A stretch of 64,000 nt of DNA, taken from NCBI GenBank assembly GCA_922989275.2, contig OV277862.1, positions 65,113,832 through 65,177,831 of the forward strand, given 5' to 3'. How positions within the stretch are numbered: position 1 is the first letter of the stretch; the number at the start of each line of letters is the position of its first letter. Shown here piece after piece: positions 21,201-27,525 of the stretch. The position numbers and the translations under genes were made by a program. The notes beneath the pieces were generated by a model that was not told where the DNA came from, searched no databases, and was given only the letters and a program-made list of their open reading frames with translations. This stretch comes from Gari tellinella. Taxonomy: Eukaryota > Mollusca > Bivalvia > Cardiida > Psammobiidae.

Positions 21201-22757
21201 AACAAAACACCATTTCTTCGTTCCCATGTTACTATTTCGGACGGCATGCTTGTTTACGTGATACAGAGACGGCTATGAAAAACACCAGAATGTTCTTGCA
21301 TTTTAACCGAATGTCCTAAGGTACATTACTTTTTTATTTGTGATTACTTTTGAAAATATCGAAGTTTGGGCCCAGATCAGACCTGATGGAAAATTTGTGG
21401 AAAAAAATCATTACCCACACAGCTCGTCTTTAATTTAAACCAGGCCTATATACACGTTCAATTTTATGCATTTTCATTTGGGAGATCTAAAGATGGGTGT
21501 CAAACAATTTGGATCCAGATTTGTCGTGTTGCTCGGTGCCTTATCTTTACTCAATTTGTTTGCCAATACCAACCAATTTGTGATCGGCAGACAAAGGGTT
21601 AATTGCTTTTACAGTTTGACCTATGTAATTCACTCATAAATGACAGCTCGTCTGCTTGCAATTAAAAGGCAACGTTCTCCATTGTCTACACGTATATACA
21701 GGTAAATCGAGTGTGAAAAAGTTTAGATACTTGAGAGACATTGATTTACACAGCGTCTCATCTGGGTTCAGTGGTGACTTTCTGCCGCTTTACTTCATTA
21801 CAGACGAAAGACGGAAATTGCATCCGATCATATTGTAAACAAGTGCACCATATACTTTATGAAGGGAAGATAGATATCCATCGCCTTGAATGTTTAAATA
21901 GTTTTGAATGCGCCACTTACGTATGAGGATTTATTGACAAGATAAAACCCAAAACAGTAAAATAAAATATCCTTTAATATCATAACCGTGAAAAATTGAT
22001 TTTCAATATACGTTTGTGCGAAAAATGAACACGCTAAAAAATCATTTAGGGTAGAATCGCTAAATTTGCGTCTAGCTTAAAAAACCACTTATACGGTATA
22101 TGGCAATATTCAGGTAAAGTTTGAATTTGGTTTCTGTCTAATAAGTTTTGACAGAGTTATTATGCCCGTTGTTTTAGAAAATTTCTGACAATTTGTGGTT
22201 TCTGCTCATACGAAGTTTAGGGGGGTATACTGGAGTCACCATGTCCGTCCGTCCGTCTGTCTGTACATCAGGCTTTTTGTGTCAAGCTACATAATTCCTG
22301 TTCTGATTGTTGAATGAAATTGTCTTTCACAAGGTTGATAACTATTGCAGCAATACTGTGAGAGTTATTCCCCTTTTCCATATTTTCTATTTTCAGCATA
22401 TAACTTCTGTTCTACTCATGCTTTTTAGATAATATTTCATTTTCTTAGATAATTTGATGAGTGGAAGTGACTTTCATCAATACAATGAGTGTTATTCCCA
22501 TTTTCTACACTTTCTTTTGTGGCAGATTATTTCTGCTATAACGAAGTTTGTCATTTTAACTAATACTCTTGTTCCACTGATGGTTGCTGGCAGGTAACAC
22601 ACGTGTTCCAAGGAACCCAACTTATTTTTCAGGCCTTGCTTATTTATTGTATATTTTTTCAGGCTGGTTGTTCAAAATGGCTCTTGCCGAGCCTGCTGAG
22701 CTAGATGGTCTTATGAACGAGGGGCAATACAATGACTTTCTTACAACCATTGGCTGA
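6160..22757 (+). CDS. GCSH: Glycine cleavage system H protein, mitochondrial (5 exons)
   Basis: The H protein carries a lipoyl group on one lysine and shuttles the aminomethyl intermediate between the P, T and L proteins of the mitochondrial glycine cleavage complex. Exons: 6160-6283, 8990-9075, 16934-16997, 18492-18623 and 22663-22757. All junctions are GT-AG and the frame is continuous, giving 166 residues (501 nt with TGA), close to the usual size of animal precursors. The first 41 residues are rich in Arg, Lys and Ser with no acidic residue, as expected for a mitochondrial presequence. Exon 2 gives EKHEWI and [10 protein letters not shown], exon 3 [13 protein letters not shown], and exon 4 [13 protein letters not shown] with lipoyl lysine K101 (codon 18518-18520). 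Exon 5 gives GWLFKM and ends in ...FLTTIG. The introns are filled with transposon remnants. Nothing in the coding parts looks broken. Confidence 0.95.
6430..6551. repeat. Family H hairpin repeat (part)
   Basis: Starts with CAGGGCTCCAG and contains ATGGTGTTACTACTCATAAG with a diverged complement. The same family is at 16735-16870, 17010-17215 and 62640-62795. The element at 6552-7719 appears to interrupt it. Confidence 0.55.
6552..7719. mobile_element. DNA element with about 100-bp terminal inverted repeats
   Basis: The left arm (6552-6665) contains GGTGAATTCGCCTAGAGACG, AATTAGATATATAGTAA and a second GGTGAATTCGCCTAG. The right arm (about 7617-7719) is its reverse complement with few differences. 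No transposase frame is present, so it is non-autonomous. It encloses a second element (6769-7548). Confidence 0.8.
6769..7548. mobile_element. Inner element with GTGTAGCCCCT ends
   Basis: The left end GTGTAGCCCCTAATCA and the right end complement AGGGGCTACAC enclose about 780 bp. The interior repeats the palindrome ACCGGT several times (near 6871, 6924, 7123, 7486 and 7502). It is nested in 6552-7719. The 65-residue frame at 7000-7197 resembles nothing I know. Confidence 0.6.
7770..8100 (+). repeat. GGTCATGTCCGACAAAGGTCAAGG repeat fragment
   Basis: Three diverged units of about 120 bp, each with GGGTCATGTCC followed by ACAAAGGTCAAG. The same unit is at 32075-32540 and 27650-27720. Confidence 0.6.
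8290..8718. mobile_element. hAT-like non-autonomous element with 8-bp target duplication
   Basis: The element at 8298-8710 (413 bp) begins TAGGGGTGTACCGATATATT and ends with a matching inverted terminus closing in ACACCCCTA. It is flanked by exact direct repeats ATTTTAAC at 8290-8297 and 8711-8718. An 8-bp duplication is the hAT hallmark. It carries no transposase and lies in GCSH intron 1. Confidence 0.88.
8990..9075 (+). CDS. GCSH: GCSH exon 2
   Basis: Preceded by a pyrimidine tract and CAG. It encodes [20 protein letters not shown] and on to TDYAQ, the conserved N-terminal fold of the H protein. The donor is GTATGT at 9076. A family K element starts 5 nt further on. Confidence 0.93.
9081..9459. 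mobile_element. Family K element with TACAGT ends, containing a family A element
   Basis: Starts with TACAGTG 5 nt after the GCSH exon 2 donor. It runs through CCCCTCTAAACCGGAACC and ends with GTCCGGTTTAGAGGGGTT and CTGTA. Inside, at about 9184-9394, is a family A element in reverse orientation (hairpin core and GCTATGGGTTAA end). A second copy is at 60555-60810. Confidence 0.75.
9534..9747 (-). mobile_element. Family C palindromic TTAA element
   Basis: Reverse-orientation counterpart of 25561-25764. It begins AATAACCCTTAGCCCGCC, has the hairpin AACAGCTTGGATCCGGATGA with a GCGTCTCATCCGG complement, and ends GGCTAAGGGTTAA at 9744-9747. Confidence 0.85.
9744..10545 (+). mobile_element. Family A element split by an insertion
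   Basis: The left part (9744-9930) has TTAACCCATTACCCAATA and the AAGCA...GGTTGAAAGTAAAG hairpin. The missing right terminus (CTATTTTCTTCAGTGGATGA to AGGGTTAA) resumes at about 10485-10545. The roughly 550 bp between them carry no terminus I can name. The left TTAA is shared with the family C element before it. Confidence 0.6.
10582..10839 (-). mobile_element. Family A element, reverse orientation
   Basis: Left arm with CTCCACTGAAGAAAATAG, hairpin with AAAGCAGAATGTGCC and complement, then CTAGAAACAGGCTATTGGG and TTAA at 10836-10839. Confidence 0.75.
10840..11004 (-). mobile_element. Family A fragment, reverse orientation
   Basis: Follows the previous copy directly and contains TTTATTCTTTCACTGAAGAA and a shortened hairpin. 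Both termini are damaged. Confidence 0.5.
11005..11521. other. No gene seen; imperfect inverted repeat
   Basis: The segment near 11015-11110 (GAGCACAAAATATTTTCCTT) is roughly inverted at 11205-11265 (GGAAAATCTTTTATGCTCTG). This suggests a decayed foldback element of about 250 bp. No coding frame. Confidence 0.4.
11522..11770 (-). mobile_element. Family B palindromic TTAA element
   Basis: Begins TTAACACTTTCCTCCCTGAA. Its hairpin core has ACAGTGAAGACCCTGATCAG, a GGGCTCCTAGGAGCCC centre and the complement. It ends GACTAGGGTCCAAAGGGTTAA. The family consensus is about 245 bp with a TTAA at each end. Confidence 0.88.
11795..12046 (+). repeat. Fragment of a TACGCCC...GTCCGTTAGTCCGTCAG repeat
   Basis: Starts with ATACGCCCAACCCTAAAGG and continues with the GTCCGTTAGTCCGTCAG block that follows the left end of similar repeats at 22205, 32009 and 56245. 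No coding frame. Confidence 0.45.
12047..12584 (-). mobile_element. Family A element split by another family A element
   Basis: The outer copy starts TTAACCCATTGGGG, reaches GGTGGTAGT, and is cut at the TTAA of 12199-12202. It resumes after 12456 as AGCAGGCTGACTGTAAAG and ends ATGGGTTAAG. The inserted copy duplicates TTAA exactly. Confidence 0.85.
12199..12456 (+). mobile_element. Inserted family A element
   Basis: TTAACCCATTACCCCAAAGT at the left, hairpin with AAAGCAAGTTAAAAGGAAAG, and right terminus TTTATGGGGTAATGGGTTAA. It lies inside the copy at 12047-12584 with TTAA on both sides. Confidence 0.88.
12601..12782. mobile_element. Family J element, TACAGTCGAACTTCG ends
   Basis: 182 bp. The left end TACAGTCGAACTTCGATATC is matched by an inverted right end. 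The centre is an internal palindrome (AAAGTTAAAACATGGCTCAG and complement). The TACAGT ends suggest the Tc1/mariner group. Second copy at 18215-18412. Confidence 0.85.
12875..13165 (-). mobile_element. tRNA-derived SINE with 13-bp target duplication
   Basis: Flanked by exact repeats CAAAATGGAGTGT at 12875-12887 and 13153-13165. Read on the minus strand, the body has a tRNA-like head with an A-box-like TAGTCGAGGGGTAA and a B-box-like GGTTGCGAGTTTGATCC. A unique body follows, then a tail of AAACAAACAAAA type. A shorter member of the same family is at 23631-23822. Confidence 0.88.
13313..13433 (+). repeat. Two overlapping hairpin cores (E type and A type)
   Basis: TTAAAGCAAGGAGAACGTAA with an AGCTCCTACAGGAGCT centre is followed at once by TTAAAGCAGGTTGTAAGTGA and its complement. 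This looks like a family A piece that landed in the middle of another hairpin. Confidence 0.5.
13446..13700. repeat. Family C-type hairpin element, diverged
   Basis: Holds a half-core at 13470-13500 (CAAACAGTTTTGATCCAGAT) and a full hairpin at 13600-13666 (CAAACAGTTTGGATTTTTAT with complement). GCGGATATATCAGTG at the left is loosely inverted at the right. Confidence 0.5.
13701..14102. other. No gene or clear repeat
   Basis: AT-rich intron sequence of GCSH. I see nothing with definable ends. Confidence 0.4.
14155..14405 (-). mobile_element. Family A element inside the nest
   Basis: TTAACCCTTTCCCCAATAGA at the left, hairpin around 14290-14355, right end AGGTAAAGGGTTAA. It sits at the stem TTAA of the outer element. 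Confidence 0.85.
14487..14741 (+). mobile_element. Family A element within the family B element
   Basis: Complete hairpin (AAAACAGGTTGAAAGTAAAG and complement) and right end GGGGGAAAGGGTTAA. TTAAGCAA occurs on both sides, so the duplicated target may be longer than TTAA here, or the left end may have changed. Confidence 0.8.
14866..15194 (+). mobile_element. Family D element, CAGTGCTCCCTCTCTAC end
   Basis: The left end CAGTGCTCCCTCTCTACAGC is preceded by TA. The right end GAGAGGGAACACTG is followed by TA. Inside is half of the family C core (CAAACAGTTTGAATCCAGAT). TA flanks and CAGTG ends fit a Tc1/mariner-like element. Confidence 0.8.
15592..16080. mobile_element. Element with TTCTGACCTGGC inverted ends
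   Basis: TTCTGACCTGGCCGTTTTAT at the left is mirrored by AAAAACTGCCAGGTCAGAA at the right, with about 26 bases of near-perfect inverted terminal repeat. It encloses a family N element with a family C-type hairpin (15826-15895). Confidence 0.8.
15735..15925. mobile_element. Family N element, nested
   Basis: Contains CCAGTGGATAAACATT and ATGCGTTGCACTAATCTGTA, matching the order of words in 22830-23082, and the hairpin GCAAACATTTTGGAGCCTGA with its complement. Confidence 0.55.
16159..16572 (+). repeat. Family F repeat with CRE-like palindrome, copy 1
   Basis: Begins ATCACATAACCTGTGGTCTA and carries TGACGTCA at 16290-16297, then AATGACGTTAACG and AACGTCACG. It ends in an inverted repeat built on TTTTTAATAAACTC. 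Copy 2 at 44008-44393 has the same order. Confidence 0.75.
16594..16675. repeat. Hairpin with AGCTCCTGCAGGAGCT centre
   Basis: Arms AGGATAAAAATTATACAGAA and complement around an exact centre, followed by CAGTCACCTG. Core of the E type in a different surrounding. Confidence 0.6.
16735..16870. repeat. Family H hairpin repeat
   Basis: GAGCTCCAGATAAGAATAGT to TTCTGGAGCCCTGG with ATTCTTATGAGTAGTAACAC between. It ends close before GCSH exon 3. Confidence 0.6.
16934..16997 (+). CDS. GCSH: GCSH exon 3
   Basis: Encodes [20 protein letters not shown] and ends after the first base of the next glycine codon, with donor GTAAGG. It carries the conserved GDVVY and LPEV motifs. Confidence 0.93.
17010..17215. 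mobile_element. Family H hairpin element
   Basis: AGGGCTTCAGATAAGATGGA at the left is mirrored by TTATCTGGAGCTCTG at the right. A long palindrome around AATCGTCTTTTCAAGACGAT lies in the centre. It starts 12 nt after the GCSH exon 3 donor. Confidence 0.75.
17216..18214. other. Intron with a CT microsatellite and part of a dispersed repeat
   Basis: (CT)n lies at about 17271-17294. The segment 17690-17830 (GAGTTATTCCCCTTTTCCAC, then CTGAAGCTTTTGAAATTAAA) recurs at 22355-22560 and 47697-48060. Open frames of 97 and 150 codons across 17337-17789 overlap on opposite strands and show no domain, so I do not call a gene. Confidence 0.5.
18215..18412. mobile_element. Family J element, second copy
   Basis: TACAGTCGAACTTCAATATC to TCGAAGTTCGACTGTA, with the central palindrome AAAGTTAAAACGTAGCTTAG. 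It lies 80 bp before GCSH exon 4. Confidence 0.85.
18492..18623 (+). CDS. GCSH: GCSH exon 4, lipoyl-lysine exon
   Basis: Acceptor TTTGCAG. Encodes [20 protein letters not shown] and then [20 protein letters not shown]. The lysine of ESVKAAS is the lipoylation site of the family. Confidence 0.95.
18693..20522. mobile_element. Foldback element with about 180-bp inverted arms
   Basis: The left arm begins AAAGGACAAGGTTCACGAAG (18693 on). The right arm ends with its exact complement at 20522. The arms continue to match for about 180 bases, including TCATACTATACATAAA versus its complement near 20400. No transposase. The inner part holds the tandem array 19078-20331. It lies in GCSH intron 4. Confidence 0.85.
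19078..20331 (+). repeat. Tandem array of about 161-bp units bounded by AGCTCACC
   Basis: Starts AGCTCACCTGAGCTAGCTCA. Five to six units follow, each with GTTTACACTCTAGAGGCCAC, AAACTTGCTCAGATTGTATA and AATTGCTGAAAATGCC; starts are near 19158, 19318, 19479, 19640, 19802 and 19963. It ends GGTGAGCGATATCAGGGCC and CTCTTGT. The related array 30717-31420 has the same boundaries. Confidence 0.85.
20640..20814 (+). mobile_element. Family A element, left end missing
   Basis: Starts within the core (GCAGGTTGAAAGTAAAGCAG). It has the full hairpin and right terminus ATTTATGGGGTAATGGGTTAA split over 20795-20814. Confidence 0.75.
20815..22200. other. Intron sequence, mostly unrecognised
   Basis: A diverged family C hairpin lies at about 21500-21565 (GTCAAACAATTTGGATCCAG). 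An inverted pair at 20893-20960 (TATAAGTGGGTTTTTTCGCG) and 22005-22100 (TTTTTAGCTTAAAAAACCACTTATAC type) may mark the ends of a 1.2 kb element. No gene. Confidence 0.4.
22200..22622 (+). repeat. Dispersed repeat with GTCCGTCCGTCTG and GAGTTATTCCCC units
   Basis: Starts GGGGGGTATACTGGAGTCAC and has a (GTCC)n-type block at 22243-22265. It carries two or three diverged units with GTTATTCCCCTTTTC and ends ACACGTGTTCCAAGGAACC just before GCSH exon 5. Same family at 47620-48118. Confidence 0.6.
22663..22757 (+). CDS. GCSH: GCSH exon 5 and stop
   Basis: Acceptor TTTTTTCAG. Encodes [20 protein letters not shown] and a short tail, ending in TGA at 22755-22757. The first possible poly(A) signals are ATTAAA near 23084 and AATAAA at 23213-23218, beyond a family N element, so the 3' UTR may contain that repeat. 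Confidence 0.93.
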
Positions 22758-23220
22758 CAGCTGAACATGGGAGTACAAGACTTATAACTGGGATTTATAG
22801 GGAAATTGGATGTGCACTTGATTATTATACAGTGGAGAAAACGCCATTCTTTCCCGTTTAAATGCAAACCAAACGCAATGCACTCAAATGTAGAATATGG
22901 CAACTTTTGGATATTTCCAGCATTTCAATTTAATTTGAGTGGTAAACAGTTTGGAGTCTGATCAGACGCCGGGTTACCCGGCGTCTAATCTGGCTCAGAA
23001 CTGTTTGCAATTGAAATAATAGATTTAGCATAAACGCATTTATTGGGAAAGAATAACGCTTTGTCCACTGTACTAATGTATATATTAAAGAATGAACTGC
23101 TATTATTAATTGAACATAAAGTTCAATATTTGAATGGTGTGATAGTGTCTTTAGTTAATCCTTATTGATTACTCATTATAATAGAATACAATTTGTGGGT
23201 AAGATAACAAAAAATAAAAA
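22758..23220 (+). other. Presumed GCSH 3' UTR and flank
   Basis: Region from the stop codon to a candidate AATAAA at 23213-23218. Most of it is a family N element (22830-23082). The transcript end cannot be read from sequence. Confidence 0.35.
22830..23082. mobile_element. Family N element, TACAGTGGA ends
   Basis: TACAGTGGAGAAAACGCC at the left is mirrored by GCTTTGTCCACTGTA at the right. The inner hairpin AAACAGTTTGGAGTCTGATC with GCGTCTAATCTGG complement is the family C core. Confidence 0.8.
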
Positions 23221-23227
23221 GCAGACC

Positions 23228-23395
23228 ATAACCCATTACCCCATAACCTTTTTCCAGTTTTGAAAATAGGTGACTACTCAAAGCAGGTTAAAAGTAAAGC
23301 AGAATGTGCCTTAAGGCACATTCTGCTTTACTTTCAGCCTGCTTTAAGCTACCATCTGCTAGAATATTGCAGGTGTAATATAGGGTAATTGGTTC
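23228..23395 (+). mobile_element. Family A element, right arm shortened
   Basis: TAACCCATTACCCCATAACC, a perfect-looking hairpin (AAAGCAGAATGTGCCTTAAG), then a deleted right arm ending TAGGGTAATTGG. Confidence 0.75.
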
Positions 23396-23446
23396 AGAAT
23401 ATAATTGCAATTTTGTGCTATTTATTATGAAAATGTGATTTCAGTC

Positions 23447-23893
23447 TTAACCCATTACCACATAGTCTGTTTAGTATTAAAGATAAAGTGAACACTTAAA
23501 GCAAGTTGAAAGTAAAGCAGGATGGGCCGAAAGTCCCATTTATTTTTCTTTACTTTAAGCTACCATCTGCTTGGATGTAGGAAATATTTTTAAGGTACAT
23601 ATTCATTACTGTATAAAGTGGAACTGCTTTGACCAGCGGACATGGTCCAGTGGTAGCACATTCAACTACGATGCCACGCATCTAAAAGAATCAGAGCACT
23701 CTGTCGATAGTAAGAGTAGGGCGTTGCATCCGGGTTTTCTGTATCCCCTCTCCTCTCTCTTGGGCATCCAATTAGCACGTAGATGGCAGAGGCTTATGTT
23801 AACAAACAAACAAAATCAACTTGAACTGCTTTCTTTATTTGAGGAATACATTTCAGGCACCAACAAATCTATTTATTCGGGGAATGGGTTTAA
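23447..23893 (+). mobile_element. Family A element split by a SINE
   Basis: TTAACCCATTACCACATAGT at the left and a decayed hairpin at 23497-23560. The right terminus GGGGAATGGGTTTAA ends at 23893. The SINE 23631-23822 sits in the right arm, duplicating GAACTGCTTT. Confidence 0.8.
23621..23832 (+). mobile_element. tRNA-derived SINE, 10-bp target duplication
   Basis: GAACTGCTTT occurs at 23621-23630 and 23823-23832. The body starts GCGGACATGGTCCAGTGG (tRNA head). From CATCTAAAAGAATCAGAG it follows the same order as 12888-13152 read backwards, ending in AACAAACAAACAAAA. An internal piece between head and body is missing compared with that copy. Confidence 0.85.
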
Positions 23894-24001
23894 CATTTAG
23901 CTCCATTGTTATGAAAATAAAAGGTAAAGACATCAATAGATGTATCTGTGGGGGAAAGATTCAGAATACCAACCATTTGGAATTAATAGTATAAAGCAAC
24001 T

Positions 24002-24252
24002 TTAACCCATTACCCCATAAATACGCCTTTTGACAACTCTTATTTATTCCTCAACTGAAGAAAATAGTTCAAATTTATATAGTCATGGACATGTATCATA
24101 AGCAATAGTTCAATATTCTAGTAGATGGTAACTTAAAGCAGGTTGAAAGTAAAGCAGAATGCGCCTTAAGGCACATTCTGCTTTTCTTTCAACCTGCTTT
24201 AAGTAGTCACTTATTTTCAAAACAAGAATCAGCCTATGGGGTAATGGGTTAA
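24002..24252 (-). mobile_element. Family A element, intact-looking
   Basis: TTAACCCATTACCCCATAAA at the left and GGGGTAATGGGTTAA at the right, with central hairpin AAAGCAGAATGCGCCTTAAG. One of the best preserved copies. Confidence 0.92.
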
Positions 24253-24525
24253 ACTGTAGGCCATGATTAATGCAGAAAGCTCTTATAAAGTGATGGGAGT
24301 TTTTTGTTGCATTGTATCTGATATTCAATAGAAAAAGTTTTGAATGATTAATTTGTCAATCTTTAGCTCTACATACCCTGTTTCCATGACAACAAAAAAT
24401 GAGATTTAATTGGTATATCCACTAAATGATAAAGATATACTCTGTTTGTAATTATTAGCAATACTTTTTGGATGATGCAGTAAAAACATCTATACATGTA
24501 CTGCCCATATATGTAAACATTCACC

Positions 24526-24612
24526 CCCCCCCCCCCACACACACTTAAATTGTTTTCAGTGTATAAGACAACTGGAAGTAAAGTAGAAGCAAGGGGGGGG
24601 GGGGGGGGGGAG
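24526..24612. repeat. Facing poly-C and poly-G runs
   Basis: A C run of about 12 bases near 24525 is followed by an ACAC stretch, then about 60 bases later a G run of about 18 (24594-24611). The two runs could pair. Confidence 0.7.
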
Positions 24613-24706
24613 TTCAAAATTTGTTGAGGTGGTTTTGTGAATACATGTTAACTTAAAACTGAATGTTTGAGTCCAACCAAATAAATTACCCCACTCAGAT
24701 AAGAGC

Positions 24707-24953
24707 TTAACCCTTTACCCCCATAGATACACCTTAGATTTTCCCTTTACTAAAGAAAATTGTTCCACTTTGTACAGTTCTGAATATGTACTACCGGTAT
24801 ATGAAATAATTTCTAGATGCTAGCAGATGGTATCTTTAAGCAGGCTGAAAGTAAAGCAGAATGCACCTTCCGGTGCATTCTGATTTACTTTCAAACTGCT
24901 TTAATTGATAACCTGTCTTCAACACTACAAACAGGCTATGGGGTAAAGGAATA
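24707..24953 (-). mobile_element. Family A element
   Basis: TTAACCCTTTACCCCCATAG at the left, hairpin AAAGCAGAATGCACCTTCCG, right end CAGGCTATGGGGTAAAGG. The terminal TTAA has been lost on the right. Confidence 0.8.
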
Positions 24954-24956
24954 ACG

Positions 24957-25042
24957 ACAAGTGTCTGCTTAAAACAGAATGGAAGTAAAGTAGAAAGCTC
25001 CCGTAGTACTTCCATCCTGCTTTAAACAGCTTCCTGTTCTGA
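24957..25042. repeat. Short hairpin of E-like type
   Basis: AAAACAGAATGGAAGTAAAG, centre AGCTCCCGTAGTACT, and complement CTTCCATCCTGCTTTAAAC. Confidence 0.5.
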
Positions 25043-25264
25043 ATGCCAAATACAAGTCTTTATTGAGTGGGTGGGTGTAATATAGAGATTTATAATATTG
25101 GTAACATTTCCCCATATCTATGCATATTATCACATGTGAGTGCCATAATAATATAGGCACAATATATTGTATAGTGTATACCAAAGCAACATTTCTTAAC
25201 CATTCTCCAACCGAATAGTCGTATATATAACTCCACCCACTATGAATATTAATTTTATCATCTG

Positions 25265-25410
25265 GGTCCATGCTTATAAAGCATTGGAGTTGAGTCTGAG
25301 TTTGTTCTCAAGCATTTTTTGGTCAGATCTGAGCCTAGGCTCAAATCTGACCAAATATATGTTTGAGAACGGTTCCAGACTCAACTCAAATGCTTTATAA
25401 GCATGGACCC
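25265..25410. repeat. Foldback repeat, 65-base arms
   Basis: GGGTCCATGCTTATAAAGCA at the left is mirrored exactly at the right (25390-25410). The arms meet near 25330 (GATCTGAGCCTAGGCTCAAA). Confidence 0.75.
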
Positions 25411-25560
25411 TGAATTATTACATTGAGCAATATAAAAAAGGAATGTTACTCCAGGAAATAGTGCAGACTCATGTCACACAGATCCTTGAGGAGCTGTCTG
25501 ATCTGGGTCTACACTGTTTTTCAAAAAGGCATTGATATATGCTTATAGCTGGAGACCAAT

Positions 25561-25764
25561 TTAACCCTTAGCCTGCCAGTCACGACTATAGCTCCATATG
25601 CAAACAGCTTGGATCCAGATGAGACGCCGAGTAACTCGGCGTCTCATCTGGATCCAAGCTGTTTGACACTCGGACAACATTTTCAGCAATTTTGAGCAAC
25701 TTTGAAACTTGAAGCAGACGAGAAATATAGCAGACAACAATTTATTTGGCGGGCTAAGGGTTAA
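25561..25764 (+). mobile_element. Family C palindromic TTAA element
   Basis: TTAACCCTTAGCCTGCCAGT to GGCGGGCTAAGGGTTAA. The hairpin CAAACAGCTTGGATCCAGAT with centre GCCGAGTAACTCGGC is perfect over more than 30 bases per arm. Confidence 0.92.
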
Positions 25765-25985
25765 CATACCATTTGCTTTAATCAATATGAGCCTTATATT
25801 GTATGTAGCATTTGTTGTATCAGCTATATGTTATTCACTCAAAATAAAACATGGGTATGTTTGCCAGTTGTTTGATGCAGATTAGACACAGTCAATCAGT
25901 GTCATATCAGAATCCAAACTTGTTTAACATCTTCCATAGTGAAAAAAGACATTAAAACTATTGAAAAATGTAGCAGACAACAGGT

Positions 25986-26417
25986 TTAACCCTTTACTCC
26001 ATAGCCTGTTTCCAGCTTTGAAGACATGTGACCACTTAACTCTTTGAACCCTAGTCCCGCATATAGGCGTGCTTTTCAAACAGTGTACATGTGAATAGTA
26101 CACTTGTCCTATGCAAACAGTGAAGACCCTGATCAGAGGGCTCCGAAAGGAGCCCTCTGATCAGGATCTTCACTGTTTGTCACAATGCCAAACATTGACG
26201 AAACAACCCTTAAAAGTCAGAAATGGACTAGACTAAAATGGAATCTGGAATTTTCCATTTAAAGTTTCAGGGAGGAAAGAGTTAAGGTAGGTTGAAAATA
26301 AAGCAGAATGAGCCTTGAGGCACATTCTGCTTTACTGTCAGCCTGCAAACGCTACCATTTGCTTATACATGTACGGGGTATGTATAAATATTGCTTAGCT
26401 ATGGAGTATTGGGTTAA
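25986..26417 (+). mobile_element. Family A element split by a family B element
   Basis: TTAACCCTTTACTCCATAGC to GACCAC, then the family B insert. After it comes GGTAGGTTGAAAATAAAGCA with the hairpin, ending GGAGTATTGGGTTAA. Confidence 0.85.
26036..26285 (+). mobile_element. Family B element in a family A stem
   Basis: TTAACTCTTTGAACCCTAGT to GGGAGGAAAGAGTTAA. The hairpin ACAGTGAAGACCCTGATCAG with centre GGCTCCGAAAGGAGCC is nearly perfect. TTAA is duplicated at the insertion point. Confidence 0.92.
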
Positions 26418-27100
26418 AAGCAGATGATAATTTTGTGGTATAAGGTTTTCAAGGAAGGTTTAATTGATCATGCTGTGATCTGTATTATAAATGTGAATCT
26501 CGCAACAATGATTCTCTGTTTAAATGTTTTACTTGATGATGTGTAGTGCTTTCCTTGCCCATATTGTTTAAAACACAGTTTAGCCTCTCATTTAAAACTA
26601 GTCTAAAGCAGAATCTACATCCATGTTATAGGTTTATATGTAGTATCTGTTAAAGATGAATATGCTCAAATAAAATTACATTAGTATTGTACACTCTTAT
26701 CTTCTTTATGCCTATCATGTTAAGAATGCTTTGATTATACATGTTACTTGATGTCGGGTCTGGATTCAAACTCAACTGTTATAAATGAGCCATGCCATGA
26801 CAAAAGCAGTCTTATTGCATTTCAGCATTGTACAAACCAAGCAGGGTTGTCATTCCAGGCTCTGTTTCTGAGTTTGGTCTACACTGCCAAATACTGTATA
26901 TAACATAGTTACATGAAATGCGTAAGATGCATGTGGATGTCAAGCGATGTAGATCAAGACCAGTCACCGCTTCTTTGCCACATGGCTGGTCTTGATATTC
27001 ACTGTTTGCAATGCAATAAGGCAGGTTTTCTCATGTCATGGCTCAAATACATGTCATATATGTAGCTTAGCATGATAGGGGTTAATGTAAAGTGTTTTTA
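26418..27100. other. Intergenic, one diverged hairpin
   Basis: A weak family B-type palindrome lies at about 26937-27010 (GTAGATCAAGACCAGTCACC). No coding frame. Confidence 0.4.
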
Positions 27101-27273
27101 TGCCGCCGAGATTGAAGACTTGGGGCATATTGTTTTTGGACTGTCTGTCTGTGGTTTGTAAGTTTGTCTGTCCACAAATTAACCTTGTCTTTAGCTTTAG
27201 AAATGTGATAAAAGCTCTCTATTACAACCTCTAAATGGGGTTATTTTGTTTGGTGTTTAAAGTATGAGACTAC
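27100..27273 (+). repeat. Left end of a TATGCC...GGGGCATATTG repeat
   Basis: TATGCCGCCGAGATTGAAGA, GGGGCATATTGTTTTTGGAC and GTCTGTCTG. The matching right end GGGGGTATAGTGTTTCACAA is at 27728-27760, so the family A element 27274-27525 and its neighbours lie within it. Confidence 0.55.
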
Positions 27274-27525
27274 TTAACCCATTACCCCATAAATACGCCT
27301 TTTAACGCCTGTAAATCATACCTCTACTGTAGAAAATAGATCAAATTTATAGAGTCATGAACATGTACTGTAAGAAATATTTTCCATAATCTTGTAGATG
27401 TTAACTTAAAGCAGGCTGAAAGTAAAGCAGAATGCGCCCTAAGGCGCATTCTGCTTTACTTTCAACCTGCTTTAAGAGGTCACCTATCATCACTACTAGA
27501 AACAGGCTATGGGGTAATGGGTTAA
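27274..27525 (-). mobile_element. Family A element inside another hairpin
   Basis: TTAACCCATTACCCCATAAA to GGGGTAATGGGTTAA, core AAAGCAGAATGCGCCCTAAG. Flanks GAGACTAC/TTAA and TTAA/AGCAAAATGAAAGTAAAT rejoin as a separate hairpin, whose remaining part is 27526-27600. Confidence 0.88.

Noticed and set aside
24969..25271. 100-codon minus-strand frame
   Set aside because: No recognisable domain; it includes a hairpin repeat and ordinary AT-rich sequence.
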